The notes under the pieces are model-generated. The model saw nothing but the letters and a program-made list of their open reading frames with translations. It was not told the origin of the DNA and made no database searches. This document shows, one piece after another, positions 53,799-62,391 of a stretch of DNA of 64,000 bases. Positions within the stretch are counted from its first letter, which is position 1. Every line of letters starts with the position of its first letter. Origin of the DNA: Lysinibacillus macroides (GTDB taxonomy: Bacteria; Bacillota; Bacilli; Bacillales_A; Planococcaceae); NCBI RefSeq assembly GCF_001281525.1, contig NZ_LGCI01000005.1, positions 1,252,569 through 1,316,568 on the forward strand. Direction: 5' to 3'. Both the position numbers and the translations under genes were made by a program.

Positions 53799-54671
53799 GT
53801 GGATTCATTGATAAGTATGAATAATGCAATTGCCTATATAGAAGCCAATTTAACGAACGATATCGATCTGAAGGAAGTAGCACAAAGGGCTTATTGTTCT
53901 GAATATCATTTTAAACGCATGTTTTCATTTCTTGCGGGTATCTCACTGTCTGACTATATTCGTCGTAGGCGTTTAACATTAGCGGCCTTTGAGCTGTCAA
54001 ATTCCTCCATGAGAATTCTGGATATTGCGATTCGTTATGGCTATAGCTCAGCAGATTCTTTTGCGCGAGCCTTTCAGCAAATGCATGGTATTACACCCTC
54101 AGAGGCAAGACAAAGTGGCCAATACTTAAAAGCTTTTCCACGAATGACCTTCCAATTAACCATTACAGGAGGGAATGAAATGAATTATCGAATTGAACAA
54201 AAGGAAGCCTTTCATATTATTGGGCTTATGAAAAGAGTGCCTATCGTTTTTCAAGGAGAAAATCCGACCATTGTAGAAATGGCACAATCTTTAACAATGG
54301 AAGATATCGAGTATTTGAAAGAGTTGTCCAATATAGAGCCAAGAGGCATCATCCAAGCATCAACAAACTTTTCAGAGGACCGAATGGTGGAAAAGGGGGA
54401 GCTAGATCATTATATTGGGGTAGCTACAACACTAGCACCTACAAAAAGTTTCACACAGTTACACGTCCCTGCTTCTACTTGGGCTGTATTTGAAGCGGTA
54501 GGGCCATTTCCACATACGCTTCAGAAAATTTGGGGGCGCATTTATGCTGAATGGTTTCCATCATCTGCCTATGAACAAATAGCAGGACCTGAAATTGTGC
54601 ATCATGCGAGTACCGATTTTACCTCGTCTTCCTTTCAAAGTGAAATATGGATACCGATTCAAAAATGCTAA
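53799..54671 (+). CDS. AraC-family regulator with GyrI-like effector domain
   Basis: 290 residues from the GTG at 53799, which has AAAGGGAGG 8 bases upstream; the frame opens at 53778. Two helix-turn-helices ([40 protein letters not shown]) form the AraC DNA-binding part at the N-terminus. A GyrI/Rob-like ligand domain follows ([20 protein letters not shown] ... [20 protein letters not shown] ... SEIWIPIQK). This layout is common for regulators of drug or metabolite response. Target unknown. Confidence 0.92.
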   Translation: MDSLISMNNAIAYIEANLTNDIDLKEVAQRAYCSEYHFKRMFSFLAGISLSDYIRRRRLTLAAFELSNSSMRILDIAIRYGYSSADSFARAFQQMHGITPSEARQSGQYLKAFPRMTFQLTITGGNEMNYRIEQKEAFHIIGLMKRVPIVFQGENPTIVEMAQSLTMEDIEYLKELSNIEPRGIIQASTNFSEDRMVEKGELDHYIGVATTLAPTKSFTQLHVPASTWAVFEAVGPFPHTLQKIWGRIYAEWFPSSAYEQIAGPEIVHHASTDFTSSSFQSEIWIPIQKC

Positions 54672-54740
54672 TCAATTAGTACCTTTATTTGAAACTAAAA
54701 GAAGTGGTCATCCGTATAGTTAAATAAAGGGGATGTGGTT

Positions 54741-55031
54741 ATGAGGTATGTAGTAATTGGTACCACTGTATCCATGCTAGGAGTTGTGGTTTCGATGCTT
54801 CTCTGGGGAGCACAACAGGCTTACTTTCTACCAGGGATAGCAGGTTTTATATGCCTTGCCGTATCGATGCTATTGTCGGGTGCGTTGGTAAGTGGGGATC
54901 GAATGCGGGCGAACTTTGCCACCGAAACAACAGCAGGTCGACATGAACGGCATCACGTGATGACACGTGCATTACTGCTTGCTGTGCCAAATCTTATTGT
55001 TGCTATAATCGCGTATACACTCTATTCATGA
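54741..55031 (+). CDS. DUF5316 family membrane protein
   Basis: 96 residues from the ATG at 54741 with AAAGGGGATG upstream. Two N-terminal membrane segments (VVIGTTVSMLGVVVSMLLWG, IAGFICLAVSMLLSGALVSG), a polar RMRANFATETTAGRHERHH loop, and a last segment (LLAVPNLIVAIIAYTLY). The RMRANFxTE block fits DUF5316. Function unknown. Monocistronic. Confidence 0.8.
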   Translation: MRYVVIGTTVSMLGVVVSMLLWGAQQAYFLPGIAGFICLAVSMLLSGALVSGDRMRANFATETTAGRHERHHVMTRALLLAVPNLIVAIIAYTLYS

Positions 55032-55046
55032 AAATCCTGTAAAAGG

Positions 55047-55075
55047 GTCACATCTAACTAGGTGTGGCTTTTTTG
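55047..55075 (+). terminator. terminator after DUF5316 gene
   Basis: Arms GGTCACATCT / AGGTGTGGC, then TTTTTTG. Confidence 0.75.
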
Positions 55076-55122
55076 TTTGCATTTACTAGGAAGAAGCACA
55101 TTTGCAATAGAGAGGTGGTACG

Positions 55123-55431
55123 ATGCAATTAACAGATGGCACATGGCTATTTGATACAGAGGTGATTGATGAAGCAGCGAAAAAGGTACAGCGTGATGAG
55201 CAGGAGCGGGAAATGCTCAATGCATTTGCGCGCTATGCCTATTCGCATTACAAGCAAATTCGAGATAAGGTCAATCCGCGGAAATGCAAGTATATGTTTA
55301 TCCATCAAGTACGTCAGCAATTAGCCTTACCTGCTAGATTGCAGCGCGTTTGCAAGCTGCTAAATATGACGGAGGAAGAAGTGCTGTATATTGTGGAGTT
55401 TGTGCGCAAATATTTAAAATACGTGAAATAA
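55123..55431 (+). CDS. hypothetical protein, 102 aa
   Basis: AGAGAGGTGGTACG before the ATG. MQLTDGTWLFDTEVIDEAAK, then a basic helical body (DKVNPRKCKYMFIHQVRQQL, RLQRVCKLLNMTEEEVLYIV). It could be a small helix-turn-helix-like protein, but no family is recognised. Confidence 0.65.
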   Translation: MQLTDGTWLFDTEVIDEAAKKVQRDEQEREMLNAFARYAYSHYKQIRDKVNPRKCKYMFIHQVRQQLALPARLQRVCKLLNMTEEEVLYIVEFVRKYLKYVK

Positions 55432-55496
55432 ATGCGATTATTTTTCAACGACCCACGCTTATAGTATGATAGACGTGGATAAAGGAGTGTGAGTCG

Positions 55497-55916
55497 TTGA
55501 GAATACTAAAGTTTCTAACTGTTTTGGGGATTTTTCTTGGTGTTGCTGGCTATGGTGTACTTCATTTCGGCACAAAATTTGCCTCTGAAAAAATCGTGGA
55601 TACGCTCTCAACAGAATTAGAGAATAGTGGGCAAATGGAAGAAATTAAACAAACGATTGAAAATGATCCAGAGCTAAAGGCATTTATGGAGGAGGCTCAA
55701 ACCGTCGATAGTAGCGCATTGCCATTTACGACAAAGGAAGAGGCGACGAAGGTAGTACTTCAAAAGGTAGGCATTACAGAGCTAAATGATATTCGTGTGA
55801 AATTACAGGATGGCTCGATGACCAAAGAGGAAGCGCTTCAGCAAGTACAAGGGAAATTATCAGCAGAGGAAATTGCTGCGTTAAAAGTGATTGTCTATAA
55901 AGAACTTTATGAATAA
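55497..55916 (+). CDS. membrane-anchored hypothetical protein, 139 aa
   Basis: TTG start with AAAGGAGTGTGAG upstream. One N-terminal membrane segment (FLTVLGIFLGVAGYGVLHFG), then an acidic helical domain (QMEEIKQTIENDPELKAFME, TTKEEATKVVLQKVGITELN, LSAEEIAALKVIVYKELY). A conserved Bacillaceae type of protein, function unknown. A strong terminator follows. Confidence 0.7.
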   Translation: MRILKFLTVLGIFLGVAGYGVLHFGTKFASEKIVDTLSTELENSGQMEEIKQTIENDPELKAFMEEAQTVDSSALPFTTKEEATKVVLQKVGITELNDIRVKLQDGSMTKEEALQQVQGKLSAEEIAALKVIVYKELYE

Positions 55917-55947
55917 GGACATACTGCCAAGGTATGTCTTTTTTTTG
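55917..55947 (+). terminator. rho-independent terminator
   Basis: Stem GGACATACT / AGGTATGTC followed by eight T. Confidence 0.9.
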
Positions 55948-56014
55948 CCTTTAAAATGTCCTTTTTCGTGTATTTTTTTGTATATAACAAATAAAGCGGA
56001 AAGAGGGATTGGCG

Positions 56015-56836
56015 ATGGCTATTTATCGAGTGCCGAAAAAGGGGAATTTTGTTGTATTAGATAAAGGATTTTTAAATGATGCACGATTAAGCTGGAAGGC
56101 AAAGGGGCTGCTTGCGTATATGCTGTCATTACCCGATGATTGGTCGTTTTGCATAGCAGATTTAGCAACTCGCAGTAAATGTGGGCGTGAGGCAACAACC
56201 AATATTGTCAAAGAGCTTATACAGGCAGGCTATTTGCAAAAGGAGCAGGCAAGAACAGCGAAGGGAAAGTTTGACAAGGTGGAGCTTTTCGTTTTTGAAG
56301 CGCCATCTCATGCTGCCCTTCCGTTAACGGGAAAACCATCCGCGGCATTATCACCAACGGATAAGCCGCCACTACTAACTAATCAATCACTAAATAACCA
56401 GTTACTAAAAAGGAACGATAATGAGCAAGAGTCTCTTACTGTTTATCAATTTTATGAGCAGCATGGTTTTGGCTTTCGTTCAGCCCATATAACGAATCAA
56501 ATGCATCATTGGCTAACGATTTTTTCAGAGGAGGTAGTGATCTATGCAATGAAGCTCGCTGTAGAAAACAATGTCTTACGCTGGCGCTATGTCGAAAAAA
56601 TTTTGCAAAACTGGCAGGCGAAACAGCTTAAAAATATGGTGGAAATCCAAGCAGATAGACAGCAATTTCAAGCGTCTAAGAGAGGACAAAGGCGTGAGGT
56701 GGTGCCAAAGTGGTTTGATCAGCGTCATCAGCAACAAGAGGAACAGCCATCAACCATTGATTTTGCAGCAGAGCGTCAAAAAATACTGGCTATGCTAGAG
56801 AGTGTGAAAGAAAAGAGCAAAAGCACAATTAACTAG
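56015..56836 (+). CDS. helix-turn-helix replication-initiation-like protein (phage DnaD type)
   Basis: 273 residues from the ATG at 56015 (AAAGAGGGATTGGCG site). The first 80 residues are an HTH_36-type winged helix: NFVVLDKGFLNDARLSWKAK, GLLAYMLSLPDDW, REATTNIVKELIQAGYL. A linker and a DnaD-like helical domain follow (YQFYEQHGFGFRSAHITNQM, RWRYVEKILQNWQ). Such proteins usually load phage or plasmid replisomes. Here no phage replication genes surround it; it may be a stray or domesticated phage gene. The internal frame 56571-56798 is only a shadow. Confidence 0.8.
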   Translation: MAIYRVPKKGNFVVLDKGFLNDARLSWKAKGLLAYMLSLPDDWSFCIADLATRSKCGREATTNIVKELIQAGYLQKEQARTAKGKFDKVELFVFEAPSHAALPLTGKPSAALSPTDKPPLLTNQSLNNQLLKRNDNEQESLTVYQFYEQHGFGFRSAHITNQMHHWLTIFSEEVVIYAMKLAVENNVLRWRYVEKILQNWQAKQLKNMVEIQADRQQFQASKRGQRREVVPKWFDQRHQQQEEQPSTIDFAAERQKILAMLESVKEKSKSTIN

Positions 56837-56914
56837 AAAACATAGATTTGTGTGCATTTACTAGTAGTAAGTGAATAGCTTTATGTTCACTAAAAATGAA
56901 GGGAGGGATGGAGA

Positions 56915-57691
56915 TTGAGCTATATTATTGAAAAGCAGTTGATGTCAGGCTTACCGAATCTGCCACTAACGGCGATTAAATATATTGTCGCTCATGAATC
57001 AGGCAATTCAAGCAATACAGGGTCAAATGCATTAGAAAATGAGATTGCGTATATGAAGCGCAATAAAGCGAATGCCTTTGTGTCTCACTGGGTTGGCGGG
57101 GGCGGTCGGATTGTCCAAGTAGCGCCTGTTAATCGTATACAATATGGCTGTGGTCCAAAGGGCAATCCATATAGCTATGCACAGGTAGAGCTGGCACGAA
57201 CGGCTGATCCACAGCAATTTCAAAAGGATTATGCGGCATATATTTGGCTCTTACGCAAGCTTGCGATAGAAGCAGGCGTTCCAACAATGTTAGATGGCAA
57301 CGGCAATGGCATTAAATCGCATCGCTGGATTGCAGATAATTTAGGTGGCACGACGCATAGAGATCCATTTGCCTATTTACAAAGTATGGGCATTACCGAG
57401 GCGCAGTTTCACCGTGATATTCAAAATGGACTTGAGGAGGGATTAACATTGTCACAATACAATGAGCTAAAGCAGGAAATCGCAGCCTTAAAAAGCTTAC
57501 TCGCGGAGAAAGCTAGCACTCATTCTCAGCAGGACGTAGGTACATCGCATAAAGAGGCATGGGAATGGGCAATAAAGGAAGGGCTGATTCGAGGAGATGG
57601 CAGTAAGAATATGAACCCAGCAGGTGTGTTAACGCGCGAGCAAATGGCAACGATACTTAAACGTTATTACGATAAATTTATTGCTAATTAA
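56915..57691 (+). CDS. N-acetylmuramoyl-L-alanine amidase (Amidase_2) with partial SLH end
   Basis: 258 residues from a TTG with GGGAGGGATGGAG in front. Amidase_2/PGRP fold: IKYIVAHESGNSSNTG (zinc His), FVSHWVGGGGRIVQV, KSHRWIADNLGGTTHRDPF (second His). A coiled coil (YNELKQEIAALKSLLAEKAS) links to one SLH-like half repeat (AWEWAIKEGLIRGDGSKN, LTREQMATILKRYYDKF). It cleaves the amide bond between muramic acid and the stem peptide. No signal peptide, as in phage endolysins. Adjacent to the phage-like replication gene. Confidence 0.88.
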   Translation: MSYIIEKQLMSGLPNLPLTAIKYIVAHESGNSSNTGSNALENEIAYMKRNKANAFVSHWVGGGGRIVQVAPVNRIQYGCGPKGNPYSYAQVELARTADPQQFQKDYAAYIWLLRKLAIEAGVPTMLDGNGNGIKSHRWIADNLGGTTHRDPFAYLQSMGITEAQFHRDIQNGLEEGLTLSQYNELKQEIAALKSLLAEKASTHSQQDVGTSHKEAWEWAIKEGLIRGDGSKNMNPAGVLTREQMATILKRYYDKFIAN

Positions 57692-57699
57692 TCGAAGAA

Positions 57700-57739
57700 G
57701 GATAAAGCTTGTTAGAATCACAAGCTTTATCCCTTTTTT
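57700..57739 (+). terminator. terminator after amidase gene
   Basis: Perfect arms GGATAAAGCTTG / CAAGCTTTATCC, then CTTTTTTA. Confidence 0.9.
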
Positions 57740-57800
57740 AATAAATAAAGGACTTTGAAAATTTTTGTCGAATAGAGTAAGTAAGAGAGGAGTTGTTTCG

Positions 57801-58088
57801 ATGTTAACCAAAATTAAAAAGGTAAAGTTGGAACAGGCAAGAAAAAAACCATTATATCAAGTTGTGATGGAGTGTCCAGATGGCAAACAGCTTTATGTAA
57901 AGTTTGATTATACCTATGCAACCCAAAATTTCTGGCCGTTAAAAGTCAATTATAATCGTAAAAACTACGGAGCTAAGCTAGCGTGGTATACCAATGAAGT
58001 CGAAAATATGACAGTTGCTCTCTTTTTGGAAACAATCGCTCAGAAAATTAATAAGAAATATCAATTTGACCTAAAGCAGCTTCCATAG
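57801..58088 (+). CDS. hypothetical protein, 95 aa
   Basis: ATG at 57801 with AAGAGAGGAG upstream; a frame from 57765 is less likely. MLTKIKKVKLEQARKKPLYQ, a probable beta-rich domain (VVMECPDGKQLYVKFDYTYA), then NMTVALFLETIAQKINKKYQ. The stop lies in a hairpin (58074-58107). Family unknown. Confidence 0.6.
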   Translation: MLTKIKKVKLEQARKKPLYQVVMECPDGKQLYVKFDYTYATQNFWPLKVNYNRKNYGAKLAWYTNEVENMTVALFLETIAQKINKKYQFDLKQLP

Positions 58089-58107
58089 AAGGAGGCTGCT
58101 TTTAAAT
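58074..58107 (+). terminator. hairpin at the end of the 95-aa gene
   Basis: Arms AAGCAGCTTCC / GGAGGCTGCTT followed by TTAAATTT. Confidence 0.7.
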
Positions 58108-58131
58108 TTAATGAGTGAATGGCGAGTAAAG

Positions 58132-58719
58132 CTATTTTGTTTCAATATAAACAATGAATGCCGCTTCATCAAACGTTACATTTGCGCCAAGTGCTTGACT
58201 CACAAAGCGTAACGGCACCATTGTTGTACCTTGATAAATTTCAGCAGGATGATTGAGCGTAATAGTGGATGTTGCGCCATTTGTATCAACATAGGCGACT
58301 TTATTGCCAACACCGATAATAATTTTTTTATTGTCCTTGATCGCGGTTACCTTTTTTGTCGCACTCTCATAGGAAACCGTTGCGCCAAGAGATTCAAAAA
58401 TAGCCTTCATTGGGACTAATGTTGTGCCATTTTTCATATAAGCGCCAGGTGTATAATTTTGCTTGGTATTATTCAGATAGACGCCAACCTTTGTGAGTGC
58501 TGGAGCTGGAGTGGCTTTTGGTGGCTGAGGATTGCTGCTTTGATCGTTCGCTTGGTCACCGTGGTGATAATGATAACCTGAACAAAGCCCCTTTGCCTTG
58601 GACTTCTCGGAACAGTTATGACCGCCATTGCTGTCTAAACGCCCTGGATGCGCCTCAGCAATAGAGGCTATTGTTAAACATACGGTAAGCATGGCTATCA
58701 CTAAAACCAATTTTCTCAT
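58132..58719 (-). CDS. exported YHYH / copper-amine-oxidase-N-like domain protein
   Basis: 195 residues from the ATG at 58719 (GGAGGATATCT site on the minus strand); the frame opens at 58809 without a site. A signal peptide (LVLVIAMLTVCLTIASIAEA) precedes a YHYH-type segment (HPGRLDSNGGHNCSEKSKAK ... GYHYHHG). A Pro-rich linker and two stalk-type repeats follow (GTTLVPMKAIFESLGATVSY; GTTMVPLRFVSQALGANVTF), found in many Firmicute wall proteins. Secreted; binding role inferred. Confidence 0.85.
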   Translation of the reverse strand: MRKLVLVIAMLTVCLTIASIAEAHPGRLDSNGGHNCSEKSKAKGLCSGYHYHHGDQANDQSSNPQPPKATPAPALTKVGVYLNNTKQNYTPGAYMKNGTTLVPMKAIFESLGATVSYESATKKVTAIKDNKKIIIGVGNKVAYVDTNGATSTITLNHPAEIYQGTTMVPLRFVSQALGANVTFDEAAFIVYIETK

Positions 58720-58849
58720 AGATATCCTCCAATTTTCTAAATATGTAAGCATTATACTATTTAAAAATAAAATTTGATAGGTTTTTTGGTTAAAGAGAAG
58801 AAGGGTCATAGAAAATCGTTAGGCCCCACCTGTAACTAAATAGATTTTA

Positions 58850-58890
58850 AGAAAAGAAGTGGCATGATGAAATAACGCTGTGCCACTTCC
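58850..58890 (-). terminator. terminator of the DUF2975 gene
   Basis: On the minus strand, arms GAAGTGGCA / TGCCACTTC followed by TTTTCTT. Confidence 0.65.
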
Positions 58891-58899
58891 TTTATATGC

Positions 58900-59391
58900 T
58901 TATATTGTTAGTTTATTTTCAGACTGATTATCCACCGTTTGCTGTACAAGCCAGTGTAGTACGGCTGCAAAGGCTGCGATTACACTGGTGCCAAAAATAC
59001 TAATAAGTGCCAGCATCATAGGGCCCGTCATATCTTCCTTTCCATAAAAGATAATAAGTGGTAGAGCAATGCCTACTACAAGCAAAACGATAATTGTCAT
59101 AGCACAATGCTTGATACGGCTTAAAGCTTTTATGGATGATGCAGAAAATGTATTATGACAACTGATATTTGTTAAAAGAAGGTAGGCTTGATACAGTGCA
59201 ATAAAAAATGGCGTACAGAGCACATAGGCATAAAGTAAAAAAAGATAGAATACATATATCGTGTCAGGATGTGCCGCTGCATCTTTGTTTGCCATGACAG
59301 GTAATAAAAATAAAGCTACCACAAAAACAGCCATACCCATTAACACTACAACACCCTTTAAAAAAATAATGGCTCCTAGTTGACCTTTCAT
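58900..59391 (-). CDS. DUF2975 family membrane protein
   Basis: 163 residues with four membrane segments (FLKGVVVLMGMAVFVVALFL; YVFYLFLLYAYVLCTPFFIA; MTIIVLLVVGIALPLIIFYG; ALISIFGTSVIAAFAAVLHW). The loop FSASSIKALSRIKHCA is typical of DUF2975. Usually paired with a small XRE regulator (YozG-like), which is not seen here. The frame has a TTG one codon earlier (59394). Confidence 0.85.
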   Translation of the reverse strand: MKGQLGAIIFLKGVVVLMGMAVFVVALFLLPVMANKDAAAHPDTIYVFYLFLLYAYVLCTPFFIALYQAYLLLTNISCHNTFSASSIKALSRIKHCAMTIIVLLVVGIALPLIIFYGKEDMTGPMMLALISIFGTSVIAAFAAVLHWLVQQTVDNQSENKLTI

Positions 59392-59471
59392 CAAAACACT
59401 TCACTTATAAATAGTATATTGATTTTAAATTAAAATTTATTGTTTATCAATAAAAAAATATTGCTGTACAT

Positions 59472-59502
59472 AAAAAAGCATCAATCCAATATGGATCAAT
59501 GC
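59472..59502 (-). terminator. terminator of the AlkD-like gene
   Basis: On the minus strand, arms GCATTGATCC / GGATTGATGC then TTTTTT. Confidence 0.85.
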
Positions 59503-59509
59503 CTCTCAT

Positions 59510-60217
59510 TTAACATCTTACATATTTTCGTTTAAAGCCAACCCTACCTCGCTCCACATCCTTTTGAATGTTTTCATACGCATGCAGTGTCGTACTTTTT
59601 TTCTGATCGCGTTTCATTTCTACAGGCCCAACAGCCTTCGCTATTTCAACGGCTTTGTCATGAAGCGGCACATACGAAATCGCCACCGTATATAGGAAAT
59701 GATTCATCGCTGATTTGGTACGTTCAGGTGCAGCATGAATCGTATCTTTCACCGTTTCAAGCATCGAAGCAAGCTTACTTTCGGAAAATTCATGGTCCTT
59801 GCGATTGCCAAGTAGCCAGCAGTAGCAGCTCCAGCCGGCTGACATGCGCAACTCCTCGTCACTTGCTATCCAGGCATCTGCTACCTCCTGTGCAATGGCC
59901 GCTTCCGCCAATGTAACGGCGACCACATAGTCGGACAGCATATAAAAGTAAGCACCATCCATCCAACGGTCAAAATCGGCTGCGGTCATTGCCTTTGGGT
60001 CTGCAATTACTCCCGCAAAGTACATTGCATCATAGTTACCTGTTGCATAAAGTTCCTCTGCTAAAGCCTGATCGACCTTTATTTGCTTTGCCAGAGGCTT
60101 CATCGCACCTGTTGCTACGCCAAATAATGGCTCCTGCGCCCCATTTGATAGATACATTTTTTTTGTACGCTCCTTGCCCAGCGCCTCTAGCTCCTGCATT
60201 ACTGTTGCTACGTTCAT
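59510..60217 (-). CDS. DNA alkylation repair protein (AlkD-like HEAT glycosylase family)
   Basis: 235 residues from the ATG at 60217 (AAAAGGATGTG site); the frame opens at 60238. All-helical HEAT-like repeats: MQELEALGKERTKKMYLSNG, FGVATGAMKPLAKQIKVDQA, LAEELYATGNYDAMYFAGVI. WMDGAYFYMLSDYVVAVTLA and SAGWSCYCWLLGNRKDHEF follow. AlkD enzymes excise N3/N7-alkylpurines without base flipping. Catalytic residues cannot be assigned with certainty. Confidence 0.85.
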   Translation of the reverse strand: MNVATVMQELEALGKERTKKMYLSNGAQEPLFGVATGAMKPLAKQIKVDQALAEELYATGNYDAMYFAGVIADPKAMTAADFDRWMDGAYFYMLSDYVVAVTLAEAAIAQEVADAWIASDEELRMSAGWSCYCWLLGNRKDHEFSESKLASMLETVKDTIHAAPERTKSAMNHFLYTVAISYVPLHDKAVEIAKAVGPVEMKRDQKKSTTLHAYENIQKDVERGRVGFKRKYVRC

Positions 60218-60345
60218 TGATTCACACATCCTTTTCATTACTAATGATTATTATCCTATAAGAAGGGCCTATTTGTCATGGCTTGTACTTTATTTGAATA
60301 GTAAGTTTATGGTAGTCTTAGAGAAAGAGTCTAAGGAGTGATGGT

Positions 60346-61188
60346 ATGGGCAAGACAATTCCACTAATTACATTAAATGATGGATTGCAAATTCCAAGTA
60401 TAGGACTAGGAACATATGCATTAAATGGCGTGCAAGGTGTGTCGGCTATCCAAAGTGCATTAGACAATGGCTATCGCCTGCTTGATACTGCCTTTAACTA
60501 TGAAAATGAAGGCGCAGTTGGCGAGGCGATTCGTAGAAGTTCGGTTGCCAGAGAAGAAATTATTGTAACGTCTAAGCTGCCTGGCAGACATCACCGCTAT
60601 GATCGGGCGTTAAAAACCATTCATGAATCATTATACCGCCTACATGTTGATTATTTAGATATTTATTTAATTCATTGGCCAAATCCAAAGCGAGACTTAT
60701 ACGTGGAGGCTTGGCAGGCATTGATTGATGCCAAAAAATGGGGCTTAGTGCGCTCAATTGGCGTATGTAATTTTAATACAGAGCATATTGATCGTTTACT
60801 ACAAGAAACAGGTGTTGCCCCAAGCATTAATCAAATTGAATTACATCCGCGTTTTTCGCAGGTCGAGCAGCTTGCCTATAATCAATCACAGGGCATTGTG
60901 ACAGAGGCATGGAGTCCGCTCGAACGCTCAGGCAGTGTTTTACAGGACGAAAAGCTTATCCAGATTGCCAAGGAACATGGCAAAACACCAGGTCAAATTA
61001 TTTTACGCTGGCATATTCAACTAGGCGCTGTTCCGCTACCAAAATCTGCTTCACCCAAAAGACAGCTTGAAAATTTACAAGTCTTTGATTTTGGGTTAAG
61101 CGAACAAGAAATGCAAGTCATTTCCTCTCTGACAAGCGCAGCAGGTCGCATTAACAACCAAGACCCTGCACAATACGAGGAGCTTTAA
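60346..61188 (+). CDS. aldo/keto reductase
   Basis: 280 residues. The tetrad is visible: Asp in YRLLDTAFNYENEGAVG, Tyr in the same block (FNYENE), Lys in IIVTSKLPG, His in YLIHWPNP. NADPH site: VPLPKSASPKRQLENL. Reduces aldehydes or ketones with NADPH; close to the YtbE/YvgN group by pattern. CTAAGGAGTGATGGT precedes the ATG. Monocistronic. Confidence 0.95.
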   Translation: MGKTIPLITLNDGLQIPSIGLGTYALNGVQGVSAIQSALDNGYRLLDTAFNYENEGAVGEAIRRSSVAREEIIVTSKLPGRHHRYDRALKTIHESLYRLHVDYLDIYLIHWPNPKRDLYVEAWQALIDAKKWGLVRSIGVCNFNTEHIDRLLQETGVAPSINQIELHPRFSQVEQLAYNQSQGIVTEAWSPLERSGSVLQDEKLIQIAKEHGKTPGQIILRWHIQLGAVPLPKSASPKRQLENLQVFDFGLSEQEMQVISSLTSAAGRINNQDPAQYEEL

Positions 61189-61231
61189 AAACAGCCTTCT
61201 CACTCAGTTGCTTTGAGTGGGGAGGCTGTTT
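61187..61231 (+). terminator. terminator between convergent genes
   Basis: Arms AAACAGCCTTCTCACTCA and TGAGTGGGGAGGCTGTTT. Only short T-runs on either side; may serve both the aldo/keto reductase gene and the converging anti-sigma gene. Confidence 0.75.
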
Positions 61232-61251
61232 AATGGGGTGGAACGGACTAT

Positions 61252-62391
61252 TTATTCGCCCTTATAGCCAAGCACTTTCGCGTTTACCTGCCCGAGAGAG
61301 ATGACCTCTATAACACCGCCAGCCCAGTTATCAGGGACGACAAAAATTTGCGTTTGGGATAGCTGTGTGAAGGGGAAGCTGTAAAAGAATGTTTTTTTGG
61401 CTGCTTCTCGATTCATCAGGTGAGTGCCAAGCTTTTCACCATAGCTTTCATAGACGGTTTCGCCCATAATGGTTGCAAACATAAAGGGATGCGCAAATGA
61501 TACGGTATTGATAACCACAGTGCCATTGATAATTTCAACGGTCTCATGAGGGAGTCCAAGCACACGGCTAATGGTTTGCTGACCATCCTGTGTGGTATAC
61601 GTAATAACATCGCCTCGTTCCAGCTTAGTAAATTGCGGATCAATGACAATGGGGGATTGATAGTATTCACGATTGCCACGATCCATTGTATCTGTTTTTA
61701 ATTCAATCACTTGTTGCATATCTGATAGGGTATCAATGATTGGAATGTTGTAAGTTGGCTCATTGCTAGACTGGAGCTCGGTTAGTCGCTCCCAGGTATT
61801 ATCTGTCCGTTTCGCTATAATTCGTGCAGCCTTATCACTAACCGCAAACCAGTAAACAAGGTTGCCCTGTAGAGCAATTTGTGTTGCCTGCTGCTTGCCC
61901 ACAATAATTTGGCTGATCTCCGTTGCATCAATCACGCCTGCATACATAAAAGGCTCCTGTGCAGTGGAGGTCCATGATTCCTTGCCCTGATAAGGCTTAC
62001 TTTGTGTACCCGTTGTTTGTAGCCAGCGCCACTTTTTCTGATAGTCAAAATAGGCTAGATAAATTTTCTCCGTGTCCTCTTCCTGCTGGATAAAAGCAAC
62101 AAGGGCATCATTGTCCTTGAGGGAATTAAATTCTTGGAAAATCACCTGATAATCGGCATCACCCATTTTTTCTTGAAAGTAGCGCGTAAATTGTGCCTGC
62201 TGATTTGGCTGCCATAAATAAGCCCCTAGAAAAAATAGGAATAAGGCGATAAAGCTTACAGTGATGAACGGCACGCCCCATTTTTTTCGCTGAGGCTGGT
62301 GTATACGCTGAATCACCGTATCCTCGCTCTGTTGACTAAACCGTTTTGTGTCTTCAAGCACCTCTTTTAGCGCACGCTTAATATCATTCAT
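61252..62391 (-). CDS. membrane anti-sigma-like protein with degenerate signal-peptidase (S26) domain
   Basis: 379 residues. A cytoplasmic start (MNDIKRALKEVLEDTKRFSQ), one membrane segment (about 39-60, VPFITVSFIALFLFFLGAYL), then a long extracellular part. Residues about 240-379 follow the S26 fold (KLERGDVITYTTQDGQQTIS, RVLGLPHETVEIINGTVVIN, IFVVPDNWAGG, VNAKVLGYKG). The nucleophile Ser motif is absent, and the catalytic Lys (KRVIGLPGD in true enzymes) is Ser, so it is probably not a protease. Overlap of 4 bases with the upstream ECF sigma gene suggests it is the cognate anti-sigma or sensor. Confidence 0.75.
   Translation of the reverse strand: MNDIKRALKEVLEDTKRFSQQSEDTVIQRIHQPQRKKWGVPFITVSFIALFLFFLGAYLWQPNQQAQFTRYFQEKMGDADYQVIFQEFNSLKDNDALVAFIQQEEDTEKIYLAYFDYQKKWRWLQTTGTQSKPYQGKESWTSTAQEPFMYAGVIDATEISQIIVGKQQATQIALQGNLVYWFAVSDKAARIIAKRTDNTWERLTELQSSNEPTYNIPIIDTLSDMQQVIELKTDTMDRGNREYYQSPIVIDPQFTKLERGDVITYTTQDGQQTISRVLGLPHETVEIINGTVVINTVSFAHPFMFATIMGETVYESYGEKLGTHLMNREAAKKTFFYSFPFTQLSQTQIFVVPDNWAGGVIEVISLGQVNAKVLGYKGE

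Noticed and set aside
57032-57223. Minus-strand frame inside the amidase gene
   Set aside because: Shadow frame without start signals.
59587-60261. Plus-strand frames of about 100 residues opposite the AlkD-like gene
   Set aside because: Shadows; the minus-strand gene has the ribosome site, family pattern and terminator.
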